NCBI GenBank assembly: GCA_958510875.1
Contig: OY294067.1
Span: 281,747,242-281,811,241 of the forward strand
Direction: 5' to 3'
Length of the DNA stretch: 64,000 nt
Source of the DNA: Endomychus coccineus
Lineage: Eukaryota > Arthropoda > Insecta > Coleoptera > Endomychidae
Numbering within the stretch: the first letter of the stretch is position 1; every line of letters starts with the position of its first letter. Shown in pieces: positions 24,746-36,530 of this stretch. The position numbers were made by a program, and so were the translations under genes. Below the pieces are notes generated by a model. That model was not told where the DNA came from. It did not search any database and saw nothing but the letters and a program-made list of their open reading frames with translations.

Positions 24746-26190
24746 CATTTATTATGTATATATAAGTTAATAATATATTATATGTACAATATTTCAAAAT
24801 TAATATTAACCCTATAGTGTTTTCCAATATCTACCATGTATCACACATTACAAACGTTTTTGACTTTAAGAAATTTGGGCATTCATGTTTAGCGGAATCT
24901 CGATGTTACTGGTGGTTTTGAGTTAAGGGCGAAATTCGTATGTCTTGGCGAAATTCGTATGTCTTGGCGATCTGACGTTAAACATTTAAAATAGACGATT
25001 CTCACATGATTCCACATACAATTACGTCCTAGAAAACAAAAAGAAACCTCATAATGGAAGTAAAGATACCGCATCATCCTCGTCTTCTGAAAATAAATAC
25101 GATATTTTTACTATGTTAATTCTTATCTTGGGTAATTCCATTATTAGCTGTTAGGATGACTATGGGTGATAACAGTATTGGGATATCGAAAACCTTAATA
25201 GGTAAAAAGGTTAAATAGTTAAAGTTTTAGAAGATTTAGTTTAATGATGCTTGCAGATCGCTTCTGACTGATTTGGTTTTTGAGATATTTTGAAAAGACT
25301 AATTCATCGATATGATGGAATGATTTTCGTCACTGGTGCCGGTAAAATGGAATAGATTTGAAATAGGATCTCTGGTAGATGTAAGGCACTGAATTCTTGA
25401 TATCAAATCATTTAAGAAGAAATTGATAGCATTACGATAAAGATAATTTGGAAGGAGTTTGTACTAGGTGCTTGAATACACACATCAATTATCGTGTATG
25501 AAGATGCGTCACCTAATGATGATTTACAAAACGTGGGTATGTCCTCAGCGTGAAAGATTAATCCTACATCTATTGCGTACTAAAGTACAATAATATATTT
25601 ACCTTTTAATTAAATTAACAATGCTGCTCTAAAATATATATTTATAGCAACAGAAATGGATGATAATGAGTTCGTCAATATTTCACTTGAATTAGAGTAA
25701 ATATTAATGCATAGTGTCAGTTGTTCGCAAGATATTCGTCTATTTTTGTTTATTTTGTATTATTCAAACACATGATTTGTTGTTAATTTTAGAAAAGTGA
25801 CGGGTCATTGGAGTGCATTCGTAGTAAGTGGTAGTGAATAATGAGGAGTTTTTAAACTAACTTATAATATAATACGTTGGTGAAATACGATATAAAGAAC
25901 AGCTAACATATGAAATTTAATTAATTAGAATCAATAGAGATATTTCAACTCAATGGATCTTCAAATAATCTAGTGAACGATCACCTGGATTTGGGAATTT
26001 CCGGTTTATTCTCACTATTGGATTAAACCTTTATTTCATTCATTATCCTACTTAAGAATTCTACACTAATTCTTTCCTAATTATGTAAAACACTTATACT
26101 CCATTATGAATGCTAATATTCAACAATGAATCTTTCAAATAACCTCGTAGATCTAATGTAATTGCACCCCATGCCGATCAAAATTAAATT
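24745..26190. other. Stretch without recognised features
   Basis: AT-rich; a short direct repeat GCGAAATTCGTATGTCTTG occurs twice in tandem near 24929-24966. No gene seen. Confidence 0.4.
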
Positions 26191-26194
26191 TCCT

Positions 26195-26350
26195 GAATAT
26201 GTTTAACCCGGAGCACCGCATATAACTCATCAGAGTTAACTCTACTTCTAGCTACTTGGTAGTCAGTATTTTTAGTAGATAAGGGCGATTGTTTCTTATT
26301 TATTGTGTTATAGTGTATCCACAGTGTGAACTTTTATAGTTAATTCATTT
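26195..26350. repeat. Penelope-like terminal repeat, family 2, copy C
   Basis: Shares AAGGGYGATTGTTTCTTATT and ATCCACAGTGTGAAC with 8340-8520, and GCTACTTGGTAG at the place of the stem II of the ribozyme-like motif there. Confidence 0.6.
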
Positions 26351-26412
26351 AACACTTAAGAATATTTGTTTAGTGTCTATAAATTCGTCCGCGTTCTTAT
26401 TTTATCTTATTG

Positions 26413-26925
26413 TACGAGGGCAAGGTGAAAGGTCCCTGAAAAATAAAACAGATGGCGCCACAAAATCGTGAAATTTGTGATGTACCATTTATAACTAGAA
26501 CGCATCAAAATTTTCAGATTGATATGTCATTCAGTTCTGTTTTGACACCCATCGAAAGCAAGCAACCTTGAAGATTTTTGTATACATGGAGAAAAGTGAA
26601 TTTCGCGTCTTGATTAAACATTATTTGCGTGGAAAAAACATTACGCAAACCAAAGCATCGCTTGTTAAACATTATGTGGATTCTTCACCATCGATTCACA
26701 AGTGGTTTACTGATTTTCGTTGTGGTAGTATGAACATTCTGGTTGTCCAGTTGAGGTTACAACTCCAGAAATCGTCGATAAAATTCATGGTATGATATTG
26801 GACGATCGGCGAGTTAAAGTGTACGAGATTGCTGAGGCTATGGGCATTTCAACCGAACGGGTACGGAACATGTTGCATAAATTTTTGAATATGAGAAAGC
26901 CTTCTGCCAGATGCGTACTTGTTTG
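26413..26925 (+). mobile_element. mariner element, 5' part
   Basis: Starts with the terminal repeat TACGAGGGCAAGGTGAAAGG. An ATG at 26586 opens MEKSEFRVLIKHYLRGKNIT, the N-terminal DNA-binding region typical of this mariner subgroup. A frameshift follows near 26735, after which IHGMILDDRRVKVYEIAEA-like sequence continues to about 26925. The catalytic domain is absent. Confidence 0.85.
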
Positions 26926-27339
26926 AGTATCCTAAAAATCCTAAAATAGCGAATTTTGTTAAATTCTTCAAAGATGTTCATTTCATTTACTATTCTTCAG
27001 CGAAAGCAATAACTAAGTATATAAATGTTTCCAAAATGGTATTGAGTTTTGGCGGATATTTCAACATATTATATACCCTTGTACACTATCCTCTGCTATG
27101 TTTTTCAGGGTGTATTTGGATCTGTTTTACGCTTAGATCCTTGTCATTGGTTGTGATGATTCCCTAAACCTGGTTCGACTGACCGCAAGACACAGAAGAT
27201 GACTCCACTTTGTCTATCTCACATCTCATACGAAGGGAGAATGTCACTCTTACCTACTGATTGTCTAAATTTCATCCCATTTCCGTAACCTTGAGCTTCA
27301 ATATTTTTTATTTGTATTTATCTTCATATTGAACGAGGA

Positions 27340-28075
27340 CTATAAGGAGATTACCGTGATGCCTTGCTTACTCAGCGATATCTCGCTTGCCCTTGGGTCT
27401 ACATAGTTGCGAAGCAGCGCTTTGGCAGTTCGGTATCCATCCTTGCTTCTCCATACTGAGACATGTTGATCTCTCAGATGGTTCCACAAGATCTGTTTAC
27501 CCCCGCTGTAGGATATACCAAAAAGAGAGTCTTGAGGATCGTCCAGACTGCCCCCTTCTCTGGTCAGTTTGTCCTTTCTCTCATTTCCTTTCCACTCTGA
27601 GTGACCAAGGATCCAGGTCAGGTTGAGTCTGTTGCCAACGGCTAGCCTGTTAAGGATCTCCTTACCATCTCTTACAAGCCTCGAGGACACAGTCGGGCTT
27701 TTGAGTGCGTTGATTGCATTACCTGAAAGCCTTTGAGTCTTACTTAATACTCTTTGTTTGGCAATTTGCTTGGTTCTATTGGTCCATGGTATATCCCAAT
27801 AGGTGTGAATGGGCCTATCATGGTGTACTTCCAGAGAAATATTCTGGGTGAACTACCCCTGCCATAGTTGTGCACTGTGAAATTTTTATATGTTACGCCT
27901 AGATATTAGACCTCCTTCAGCACGATGGTAATTCCATTTACACCATTTTTCTTTGATCTTAAGATGTTCCTGGAGGACATCGCATAGAGTGATTTCAAAT
28001 TTTCCTCTACCGATTAAGACTATATTATCTTCATATGATTGGCAGCGGGTTCCTTGGGTTGTTTTAATTTTATTT
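27340..28075 (-). mobile_element. R1-type non-LTR retrotransposon relic with RNase H
   Basis: Frame 27340-27690 encodes the RNase H region (TWILGHSEWKGNERKDKLTRE) and a C-terminal segment ending SLSKQGITVISL. Upstream on the same strand, to about 28075, broken frames give QSYEDNIVLIGRGKFEITL, a decayed YADD-type polymerase block, and thumb pieces. A polymerase aspartate is lost (YEDN in place of YADD). Truncated on both sides. Confidence 0.8.
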
Positions 28076-28285
28076 TATGTATAGTGACCCGAGATATTTT
28101 GTTACCAAGAAACAGAATGAATAAATAAGAATAGTCTATATTATTATATTGAATGAATACAACAATAATTTGATCTCTATTCCGATACTATTTGTATTCC
28201 AATTTTTATGAAGTTCTTCAACTCCATATATTTTGAGTTCATATTTGGAATTGGATATTGGGCAAACACACCAATAACAATATCT

Positions 28286-28301
28286 TCCCCCCCCCCCCCC
28301 A
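28286..28301. repeat. Poly-C tract
   Basis: Uninterrupted run of C residues in otherwise AT-rich DNA, followed by ACCCC. Possibly an internal transposon end or simple slippage tract. Confidence 0.8.
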
Positions 28302-29049
28302 CCCCTATCCTTGTTGTGTTGTGTTAATACAATTTTTCATTCTAAGTTGTGTAGGAGGCTTTACAATTTTGTAAGCTTATTGAACTATTAATCAATATCG
28401 ATATTAACTTAAAAAAAACAGTATTTTTTTTTCAATAATTTAATATATTGAATGCGACTGTCATTGTAACTTCGATATTAGTCGCATTTTATGTATTAAA
28501 TCAGTGGAAACTAAGTTTGCAATAGTTATTTCATTTATGTTTATAATGAATTTTCATCATTTAGGTAATGCTAATTCTGTATCGATCTTACTATTACTTG
28601 GAATATAAATCAAATCTTTCGTAACATTAAGTATGCAACTTGTACTTAAAGAAATTTTGATTCATGGAATGTGCAACATTCTGTTCATTGGCCATATATA
28701 ATTGTTAGGATATTTTCCAATTTGAAGCATCCAGTGAATATATATCTTACTGTGTGTTCTATTTTGAGCTTTATAAAGCATTCATGCGTATTTATTAATG
28801 TATGGCGTCATTAATAAGACAATGATTCAGTTATTAGTACTTTATTAAACAAACTTGGTGCCAGTGTGATCTTAACGGACTACATATACGTTGTACAAAC
28901 GTTACTCAACATATAATTAGTGATACATACGCAACTTCTTCTATGATGAAAAAATAGATGCATGATTTATTAACAACTAATGATAAATGATAGGGATAGT
29001 TGATATGTATGAAGATATATTGTGAAAAATTTAATAGAATCAGCCATTA

Positions 29050-29240
29050 TGTGATGAAAATCCATTCTAAACTTAAATAAAATAACTATTAACAATTTGA
29101 TTTTCACTATAGTTTAATAGATAAATGTGACTATAGTTTCGCTATTTTGTAATATTTGAAGAAGCTACTGTGTTAGCGAAACTATAGTTATATTTATTTA
29201 TTAGTGAAAATCTAACTTTCAATAGTCTTATTCAAATGTA
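29050..29240. mobile_element. MITE, hairpin type (copy 2)
   Basis: Inverted ends around CTTAAATAAAATAACTATTA and its diverged complement, with a central AGCGAAACTATAGT palindrome-like core. A second full copy is at 13215-13415 and a terminal fragment at 4090-4170. Confidence 0.75.
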
Positions 29241-29390
29241 TTGTAAAGTTGAGAATAACAGCAATGGGGAAAGGATTAATTGGAAGTTTGATTTTCCATC
29301 ATTTGGAAGTAAATATATTCAATTACGATCATCATATCATATGGTAAATATTCTAGTGTACCAGTGGCATGCCAGTAATCTTTTGCTAAA

Positions 29391-30305
29391 ATGGAAAGTA
29401 CTAAATGTGAATTAGAAGTTGGTACTGATGGTAATTGTGTGGTATGTGACTGCTGTAGTGATACGGTACATCATAATTGCAGTAAAATATCATCAACTGA
29501 ATTAAGAGCCATATTTCTGAAGGGAAGCAGAAGTTTACTATACTTTTGTACCGAATGCAAAGAGAACTACAAGCAAATCCCCAAATTGGTGAGAAGGATT
29601 AATGATATTCTTGAGAAGAATGAATCTCTCCAAGAAGAAAATGATATTTTGTACAGGAAGTTGAGGAAATTAGCACCAACAAGAATCCTGTTGTATGTAA
29701 TGATACAAGAAATCCAAGATAGGCAAACAAGATGGTCAAACATCATTATACATAATGTTCAAGAATTCCGAGAGAAAACTCCTAATGCTAGGGCCGCTCA
29801 TGAATCAAATACAGTAAGAGACTTTATTGCTACCGTTGGTGTTGACGTAACTATAAAAAACTTTCCGACTTGGGAAGTTTATAGTAAATAGGACTATTAA
29901 GGTTATTCTAAGAAGTGCTCAGGAAGCTGATTCAATTAAAAAAATAAAAAAAGCTGAATCTTCCATTAATTTTCATGATAATCAAACCAAAATGAAGCAA
30001 GATTAATTCATTTCACTCAAAAGGAAACTAAATTGAAATGATTATCAAATATATTAATAATATTCCAACAATCATTGAGAACAGATCAGATGTATCAATC
30101 TGATATAATATATTTCAACATCCACAAAGTGATTGCCAATAGAGACCATCTTATTTAAGAAATTAAGTGCTCTAAACCAATTGTAATCCTATTACGTGAA
30201 AGTAGACAAACTCAGGATTTTATTGGAAATACATCTAGATGGTTATAATGCAATATGGTGTGACTCAAAAAGTAGGCATACTTGAGGTGTTTTGATATAC
30301 CTGTA
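29391..30305 (+). mobile_element. Non-LTR retrotransposon ORF1 (PHD-like finger) and start of ORF2 endonuclease
   Basis: Frame 29391-29891 encodes 166 residues. They include a Cys/His cluster (CVVCDCCSDTVHHNC, then YFCTEC), a coiled-coil-prone stretch and an RRM-like start (RWSNIIIHNV). After a frameshift near 29865 the protein continues to about 30005 (TIKVILRSAQEADSIKKI). From about 30100 to 30305 broken frames give an APE-type endonuclease start (KCSKPIVIL, ESRQTQDF, DGYNAIWCDSKSRHT). The rest is missing. PHD-finger ORF1 proteins are typical of CR1/jockey-group elements. Confidence 0.8.
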
Positions 30306-30319
30306 GTTTGCATTTCTGT

Positions 30320-31545
30320 TTCATTTATGTGCTTTTAATATATAGTTGTTCTCTAAATGGCTTAACGAGAATTGTCTTTAGGAATAATTTGTATACCTTA
30401 TTTTTCCTTTTTAAACAGACCAACACATCATAACTAATCAATTTTGAATTACATCATAATATAAATTTTTGATTGCATCCAAGGACTATATTACATAGCA
30501 CATTGAATAGTTTGACATTCTTTTCATTTCATTCCATTAGATAAGCGTGCAACTTCAACCTAAGGTATTTTGAACATTTAGATGTTTCTGTATTAGTTTA
30601 ACACGAACAATCAGGATTACTAGAAGCGAATAGAAGCGTTTAAATGTGGTATATTTTACTTTTCAGTAATTCTTATCAAACAATTCTGATTCAATCATGA
30701 ATACCCTAATACATAAATACGCGACATGAATTTTACTAATCTGTCCTGATATAGTAATTGTGAATAATAATTCTAAATAATCTCCCTACGGTCGACGGAT
30801 ATTGAATTACAAAGAATGTAGTTATTCATATTAGTCAAGTGAAACTCCGACTCAGGTTGTAAACTAAGTGACTAAATCAGTTTTTTATCAATTAATGTTA
30901 GAAGCAATAACTTTATAAAATTTTTTAAATCGTTGACAGTAGTTTCGACCTGCTGGGTGTATAAGAATTATTCACTGTTCCCATTTTAAGACAGATTAGT
31001 AGAAATTAAGTGAACTATCTCAAGTAATGTGGAGTATGTTTTACGAATAGTTATTGTATTTAAACTATTATTTATCAAGGAGGTTCAGCTACATTAATTA
31101 GCCTATGATCATTATTTATTATTCTCAATAAATACGTCTATTAGTAGTGACATCTATCGGATAATAATAAAACTGCGCCAGTCGGTTTGGAGAGAACTGA
31201 TAATTCGAAACAGTTTTCTGCTTCTTTTAGAACATAGTGTAGCTTCTTACATCCAGATGTCATTAGAATGCAGACAATTTGCGAGATTTGCGTAGAAATA
31301 ATCGAATGTTCCTCAATAATAGTATAATAATATATAAATATGGATTGTACCTAGAAAAATTGAGCATAATGCTATGCATGCATCATTCGGTCTGCTGTTT
31401 CTCTTATTTCCAATTTCCATGATTCAGTGTTTTTTGATATAACAGTACCTATCATCGGGGCATTTGAGATGATACACACAAGAGAAAAAGTGAGGGATAT
31501 TGAAGAAAAGTTATGAAAAAAGTATTGGTACGTTCTTTAAATACA
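30320..31545. other. Stretch without recognised features
   Basis: AT-rich sequence with no convincing coding frame, repeat or splice-site pattern. Confidence 0.4.
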
Positions 31546-31549
31546 GAAA

Positions 31550-31700
31550 ACTCTACGATAAGTTTATAATTTATGAGGATGCCTAATTTTCTCCTATCTG
31601 ACTGGATAATTCGTTTACGTAAATGATGAATAATACTGGCCCTAAAACTGTCCCCCCGTGGAAACATGGATAACACTGTCCACAAACTAAAATCGCTTTT
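31550..31700 (-). mobile_element. Non-LTR reverse transcriptase fragment
   Basis: The minus strand reads GGTVLGPVLFIIYVNELSSQ, the block after the GVPQG motif of reverse transcriptases. Stops on both sides. Confidence 0.65.
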
Positions 31701-32339
31701 ATGTGGAAAAGTACCATTTTATTGAATTTTACTGAGATGATTTCGTGGTTGTCTTATTCAATGCTTTTACTACCCATAAATATTGCCTAACCTATGATAC
31801 CCTGTAGAAACTAGCATCGAATACTTTAGAAATATCAATAATATAGATATTAGAGGGAATTATCGAACTCTTATTTTATTCTGTGGTCCGCCTTTTTTTT
31901 CTCAGAAAAAATGCCATGTGCTTTAATAATAAAAATTAAAGGTAAAATAGTACAATGTAAGGTGAAGCACAGCACCTCATTCGTACTTACCTATATTATT
32001 GTTTATGGCTTTGTTATGTTGTTTCTAGTACGCCTAGAAAAGGTAACAGTAACATAAAAGTAGATGTTTATGAAATTCGAATAACTGAAAAATAAACAAA
32101 AGAGTCACTCAAATATTTTTCGCTACAAAATAACGTGATTAAAAATACTTATATTAATATTATTTTAACCTTCTGAAAGTACTCAAATGAATAGTTAGAA
32201 ATAAATGACCTCGAAGATAATCTATAGTTACACAACGTAACGGTCAACTATGTTGTCTGCAGATTTTCTCAACATAACGACTTTAATATTTAGATGATAA
32301 TATCGTAAAACCCAATTTGATATGGAATATTTCTTTTTG

Positions 32340-33820
32340 ATATAGAACATATAGAACATTCCGAATAACTACAGACCAATAAGCATTATACCTATTTTTG
32401 GTAAAATTATTGAGATCATAATAAAAAAACAGCTGGAAGACTACCTGGAAACGCATGCTTTGATAGGCGATGTACAATATGGTTTCAGGCCTGCGCGCTC
32501 GACAATCCAGGCAATTATGAGGCTGGTGGAGTTTATAGTCGAGGCTTTTGAGGATGGTGAGTTGGCTGCGGCCTCCTTACTTGATCTGAGCAAGGCCTTC
32601 GATAGTGTGCCCTTCCAGACTCTTTTGCTTAAACTGGAGCATTACGGAGTTCGAGGTGTGGCATTTGATTTATTGTCATCATATCTTTCCAGTAGGTATC
32701 AGTGTGTAATGTTAAATGACACGCAATCAGGTCTGAAGTTGGTAACAAGTGGAGTACCACAAGGATCCGTCCTTGGTCCAATACTTTTCATCATCTTCAT
32801 CAACGATTTTTACTTCAATATACTTGACGGCGACTGTATGCCTCTGGTAAGACCATGGAAATTGTGTTGGATGCCATAAACCGCTCCGAAGAGGGTGCCG
32901 AAAACTGGTATGTCTCGAATGGTCTCAAACTCAATCGAGAAAAAACGCAGAGAATTGTTTTTCCAACCAATAGCTCACTGACAAGTGGTTCTTATATCAA
33001 TCTTTTGGGAATGATAGTTGATGACCAACTATCATGGAGGGCACATATTGATAGACTGAGTCGCAAGTTATCTAGTACAATTTTTCTTATGAGAAAGTTG
33101 AGAGAGTCCATGAACGAGAAAGCACTGCTTTGTGTTTATCATGCGCTCTTTCACTCGAGCCTCTGCTATGGTATCTTGCTCTGGGGAGAGTCTACACATG
33201 CCGATACCATTTTTAAATTACAAAAATGGGCACTCAGAACAATTGCCCGGGTGAATAGTAGATTTGCACACTGTGAACCCCTATTTAAGAAATATGGTAT
33301 TTTAACTCTGCCGTGTTTATTCATCTTTTATTCTCTAATGGAGGTTCATAAGGATGTTGGTAGTTTTGCGACTCAAGCCGATGTCCATAATTATCCAACA
33401 AGATATGCTCTAGCTGGTCATCTGAGAACTCCTCGAAATCGGCTTGTTAAAACGGATCGAAATTCCTTAAATCTAAACCTATACAATAAACTTCCCCAGC
33501 AAATTAGGAGTTTGGACTTACGTGCTTTTCAAAGTAGAGTTAAACGGCTACTTTTGAATGGAGTTTTTTATTCGCAACAAGACTTTTTAAACTTTGACAT
33601 GCAACATTTTCTAAGACTTTGACTGTTTATCTTTAATTATTAAATGTTTTAACCGTGTCATTGTAATATATTTTAATATTATAAAATTGCTAGTCTTTAG
33701 CCGATCTTGTACTTTATTGTTTTTAAATTTTTAAATTGTTATAACTATTTTGACATGCCACAAATGTAGTTTCTATGTATTGTTTTGGCTCAATAAATTA
33801 CTACTACCACTACTACATTG
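32340..33820 (+). mobile_element. 5'-truncated non-LTR retrotransposon, reverse transcriptase, catalytic motif deleted
   Basis: Starts within the fingers domain (NNYRPISI-like), continues through GFRPARST, LDLSKAFDSVP and TSGVPQGSVLGP, then a short deletion and frameshift at about 32820-32860 remove the YADD catalytic block. The downstream frame 32855-33622 holds the thumb and C-terminal part (WYVSNGLKLNREKTQ, LLGMIVDDQLSWRAHI, YGILLWG). The 3' end is marked by a run of ACTACTACC-type repeats near 33800-33818. Dead copy. Confidence 0.88.
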
Positions 33821-34487
33821 TCCATATGGATTACAATGGAAATTAATAATTCAGCAAGCCAATAGGCAACTAATCAATGTTATGGAAACTAAGGTACCTA
33901 GGTACCCTGTGCAGACACGCTAGTCCAGATTTCTTTTCCGGTGTTACATGAAAGATTTCTCAATTATCGTTTTTAACCATGGTAAAATAACAAACCAAAT
34001 TATTTTGAAGGTTACTTTGCAGAAAATCTGCAGTCAAGGACACCTATGTGTTCAGAAAACAATTATGTTTACCTGGAATGTATTATTTCAAAAAATGTAT
34101 GTTGTAAATAAGTTTATATTGTATCATAAATCTGGCAGATAGTGACAACGAATATAGTGTTTTATCGGTCAACATAACTCTCTTTATTCTGTGTATTTTA
34201 GACGAAATCTCCAGTTTGTTTGAAGAATTTATAGTTCCACATCGAAAAAATTGTTATAAATACTATATACAGTGTGTGCCAAGATGAGGATCTCTATCAT
34301 GAAGATATCGGAAACAATAATATACAGTTTTGTTTAGATGGGGGAGAAAGTTGCGTAATTGAAGTAATATTCGTATGGAACTATCTTAAGGATGAGTTTA
34401 CAAACGTTTAGAAGTAGCGACTGAGATTATTTAGGATATTACTTTCCCAACATTTGAAAAGCCATCCTTGAAAATTACACTTCGCAC

Positions 34488-34760
34488 ATGATCACACAAC
34501 ACCTGTGCCAATACCAGAGCAGCAGCCACCGGAACAAAGGCAGTGAACTAAGTATCGTGAAATTTTCACACAATAAATACCGCTACAAAAACCAGAAGAA
34601 TCAATTTCGGTTCAAGCCTCAAGCCTGCCCCGAAGATGCCATCTGTAACGTCTGGCGAAACGTCGGCATCGAATCCTGCTACTGTGACGCGGAATTCACC
34701 GGGAAGGCAAGACTTTTTAAGATCAGCATTCCGCGGAGAAAAGTCATCTGCAACTTTTAA
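34488..34760 (+). CDS. Hypothetical 90-aa Cys-containing ORF
   Basis: The frame has a base composition clearly richer in G+C than its surroundings. It ends in a Cys-rich stretch (CPEDAICNVWRNVGIESCYC, then DAEFTGKARLF) and a basic tail with RRK before a stop. The frame is open about ten codons upstream of the ATG. The Cys spacing loosely recalls EGF-like or secreted peptide domains. No promoter, signal peptide or polyadenylation signal is evident. It could be a terminal exon of a spliced gene or a transposon remnant. I do not recognise it. Confidence 0.3.
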   Translation: MITQHLCQYQSSSHRNKGSELSIVKFSHNKYRYKNQKNQFRFKPQACPEDAICNVWRNVGIESCYCDAEFTGKARLFKISIPRRKVICNF

Positions 34761-35654
34761 TTCTTCTTAAGGATTTTTGAAATCTTGATGACTGTTGATA
34801 CTGATCTGAAACGTAATCAAACATAAAAACTTGTTCCATCTCTGACGGTAAAATTAGAAAAATGTTTGAATAAGTCTTATTCAAGACAAACAATTCAGGT
34901 TTTCATCACGATATGTTTATCAATATTAGCTCTTAGATCAAATGCCAATGTACAAATCATAATAAAATTATTATTATAATATCGAACTGCAAGGGCTATA
35001 TTAAAAATAACAAGTATTTCATAAAGTTATTTGAATAGAGGGATGCAGGAATTGAGAATAGTTTTATTTTCTACAATTATTACGATTTTGGCTGAACACA
35101 ACTGCCACAAAGAGTAAAGTCTAGATACTGTCGTGGGAAGGAATGACTTTATTTAAAGTACAAATATACGCTTATCTGTATTGCATTCTATTTTAGGATC
35201 GTTGCTTATCCGAAAGGGTAATTTAAGACGATAATTATTGTATTGATAGCCCAGTGACATCACTCGACACTCTTCCGAAATCGGTAATAATCGAAAAACG
35301 GCAAACACTCTTACAACTACGTGTTTGTGATTACATTTTTTGTTAATCGGAATTTTTGGCAGCCATTTAAACCTGTGCATAAAAATTAATTGAAACCGCA
35401 ACTCGAGAAATAAATTTACATTTGAATTAATATATTGGCAATGGTTATTATTCTTTTTGAGATGTAGTGAAATAATAGATAATAATATATTGATATTCGT
35501 CAATTTGTGATTTATTCGCAGATATTTATAATGATATTACTCAATTGTGTCACAAACTTTGGGGGAAGAGGATGTATAGTATGGTCCAAAATATGTATAA
35601 AATTCTCAATGATAATAGGTTCGCAGATGGACGGAAATACGAAACATTTAGCTT

Positions 35655-35766
35655 TTTTTTAATACTTTGCTAAACGAGAGGGAAACCTGTAATGTTCGAA
35701 GAACATCGTGTGAGCTACCGGTGGAATGTTGGGAGAGGAGATAGACATTCAAATTTTTCTTGAAGG
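35655..35766 (-). mobile_element. jockey-type element 3' fragment (copy 3)
   Basis: Matches 11090-11180 (GTTCGAAGAACAT, GAGAGGAGATAG and TTTTTCTTGAAGG are shared). It ends abruptly at the Tc3-like relic. Confidence 0.65.
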
Positions 35767-35789
35767 CAAAAGTCAAAAAAGATGTTCTA

Positions 35790-36530
35790 AACACCCTTTT
35801 TCCATTTCCCGGCAGCCTTGATATATTCGCCATAAAGAGCTTCAAACTCTCGAAAATCTACTCGTTTCTGCAGCTGCTCGAGGACATTTACAGGCGTAGC
35901 GTAGCGTACACAGTTTACAAATATCACCGAAGAAAAAAATCAAGGGGGTTTAAATCGATCGAGCTTGCAGACTATGATACAATCATGTCCGACTGCCCTA
36001 CCATCTTCGTTTAAATGCTCTCTAACGGTAAAACGCGACGAAGCACCATCGTGCTGGAACCACATTTGTTGCCTTTGGTGTAAAGGAATGCCATCCTCAT
36101 ACTGTGATCTGCAGAAACTTTAAGTAAGCAGTATCTGTTAATCGGTTCGGTAAAACAATTAGACCACCTAGTAATCTGTCGCCCAAGATACCCATCCAAA
36201 TATTCAATGAAAAACATTCTCAAGAGCATGGCGATTTTCGTCGGCCCACACATGCATATTGTGTAATTTAAAAACTCCATTTCGTGTGAATCCGGCCTCA
36301 TCAGTAAAAATAATATTGTCAACAAAATCGAGCTCCTCAGCATTATTGAATAGAAATTAGTGCTAAAAAACGGATCGCTGATCCTCTTGGAACATTCTCC
36401 AACCACGAGAAGCACTAATTCTAACATCGGCTGATTTTCTTGTGCTTGTGCCAAAATTGCCTCTTCTGGTCTTCTGTCCGAGGGGTGGGAACCGACCTTG
36501 GTCTTCCATGGAATGCATGTTGACTAATTC
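35790..36530 (-). mobile_element. Tc3-like (DUF4817-type) transposase relic
   Basis: Several frames on the minus strand give transposase pieces: a first-aspartate block IIFTDEAGFTRNGVF followed by LHNMHVWADENRHA, then a second-aspartate block HDGASSRF and REHLNEDGRAVGH. Order and spacing match the intact element at 16 kb, but the sequence is a different, decayed family with many frameshifts. Confidence 0.75.

Noticed and set aside
25656..25700. Short frame MDDNEFVNISLELE after an AG acceptor-like site
   Set aside because: Only 14 codons before a stop, no supporting structure.
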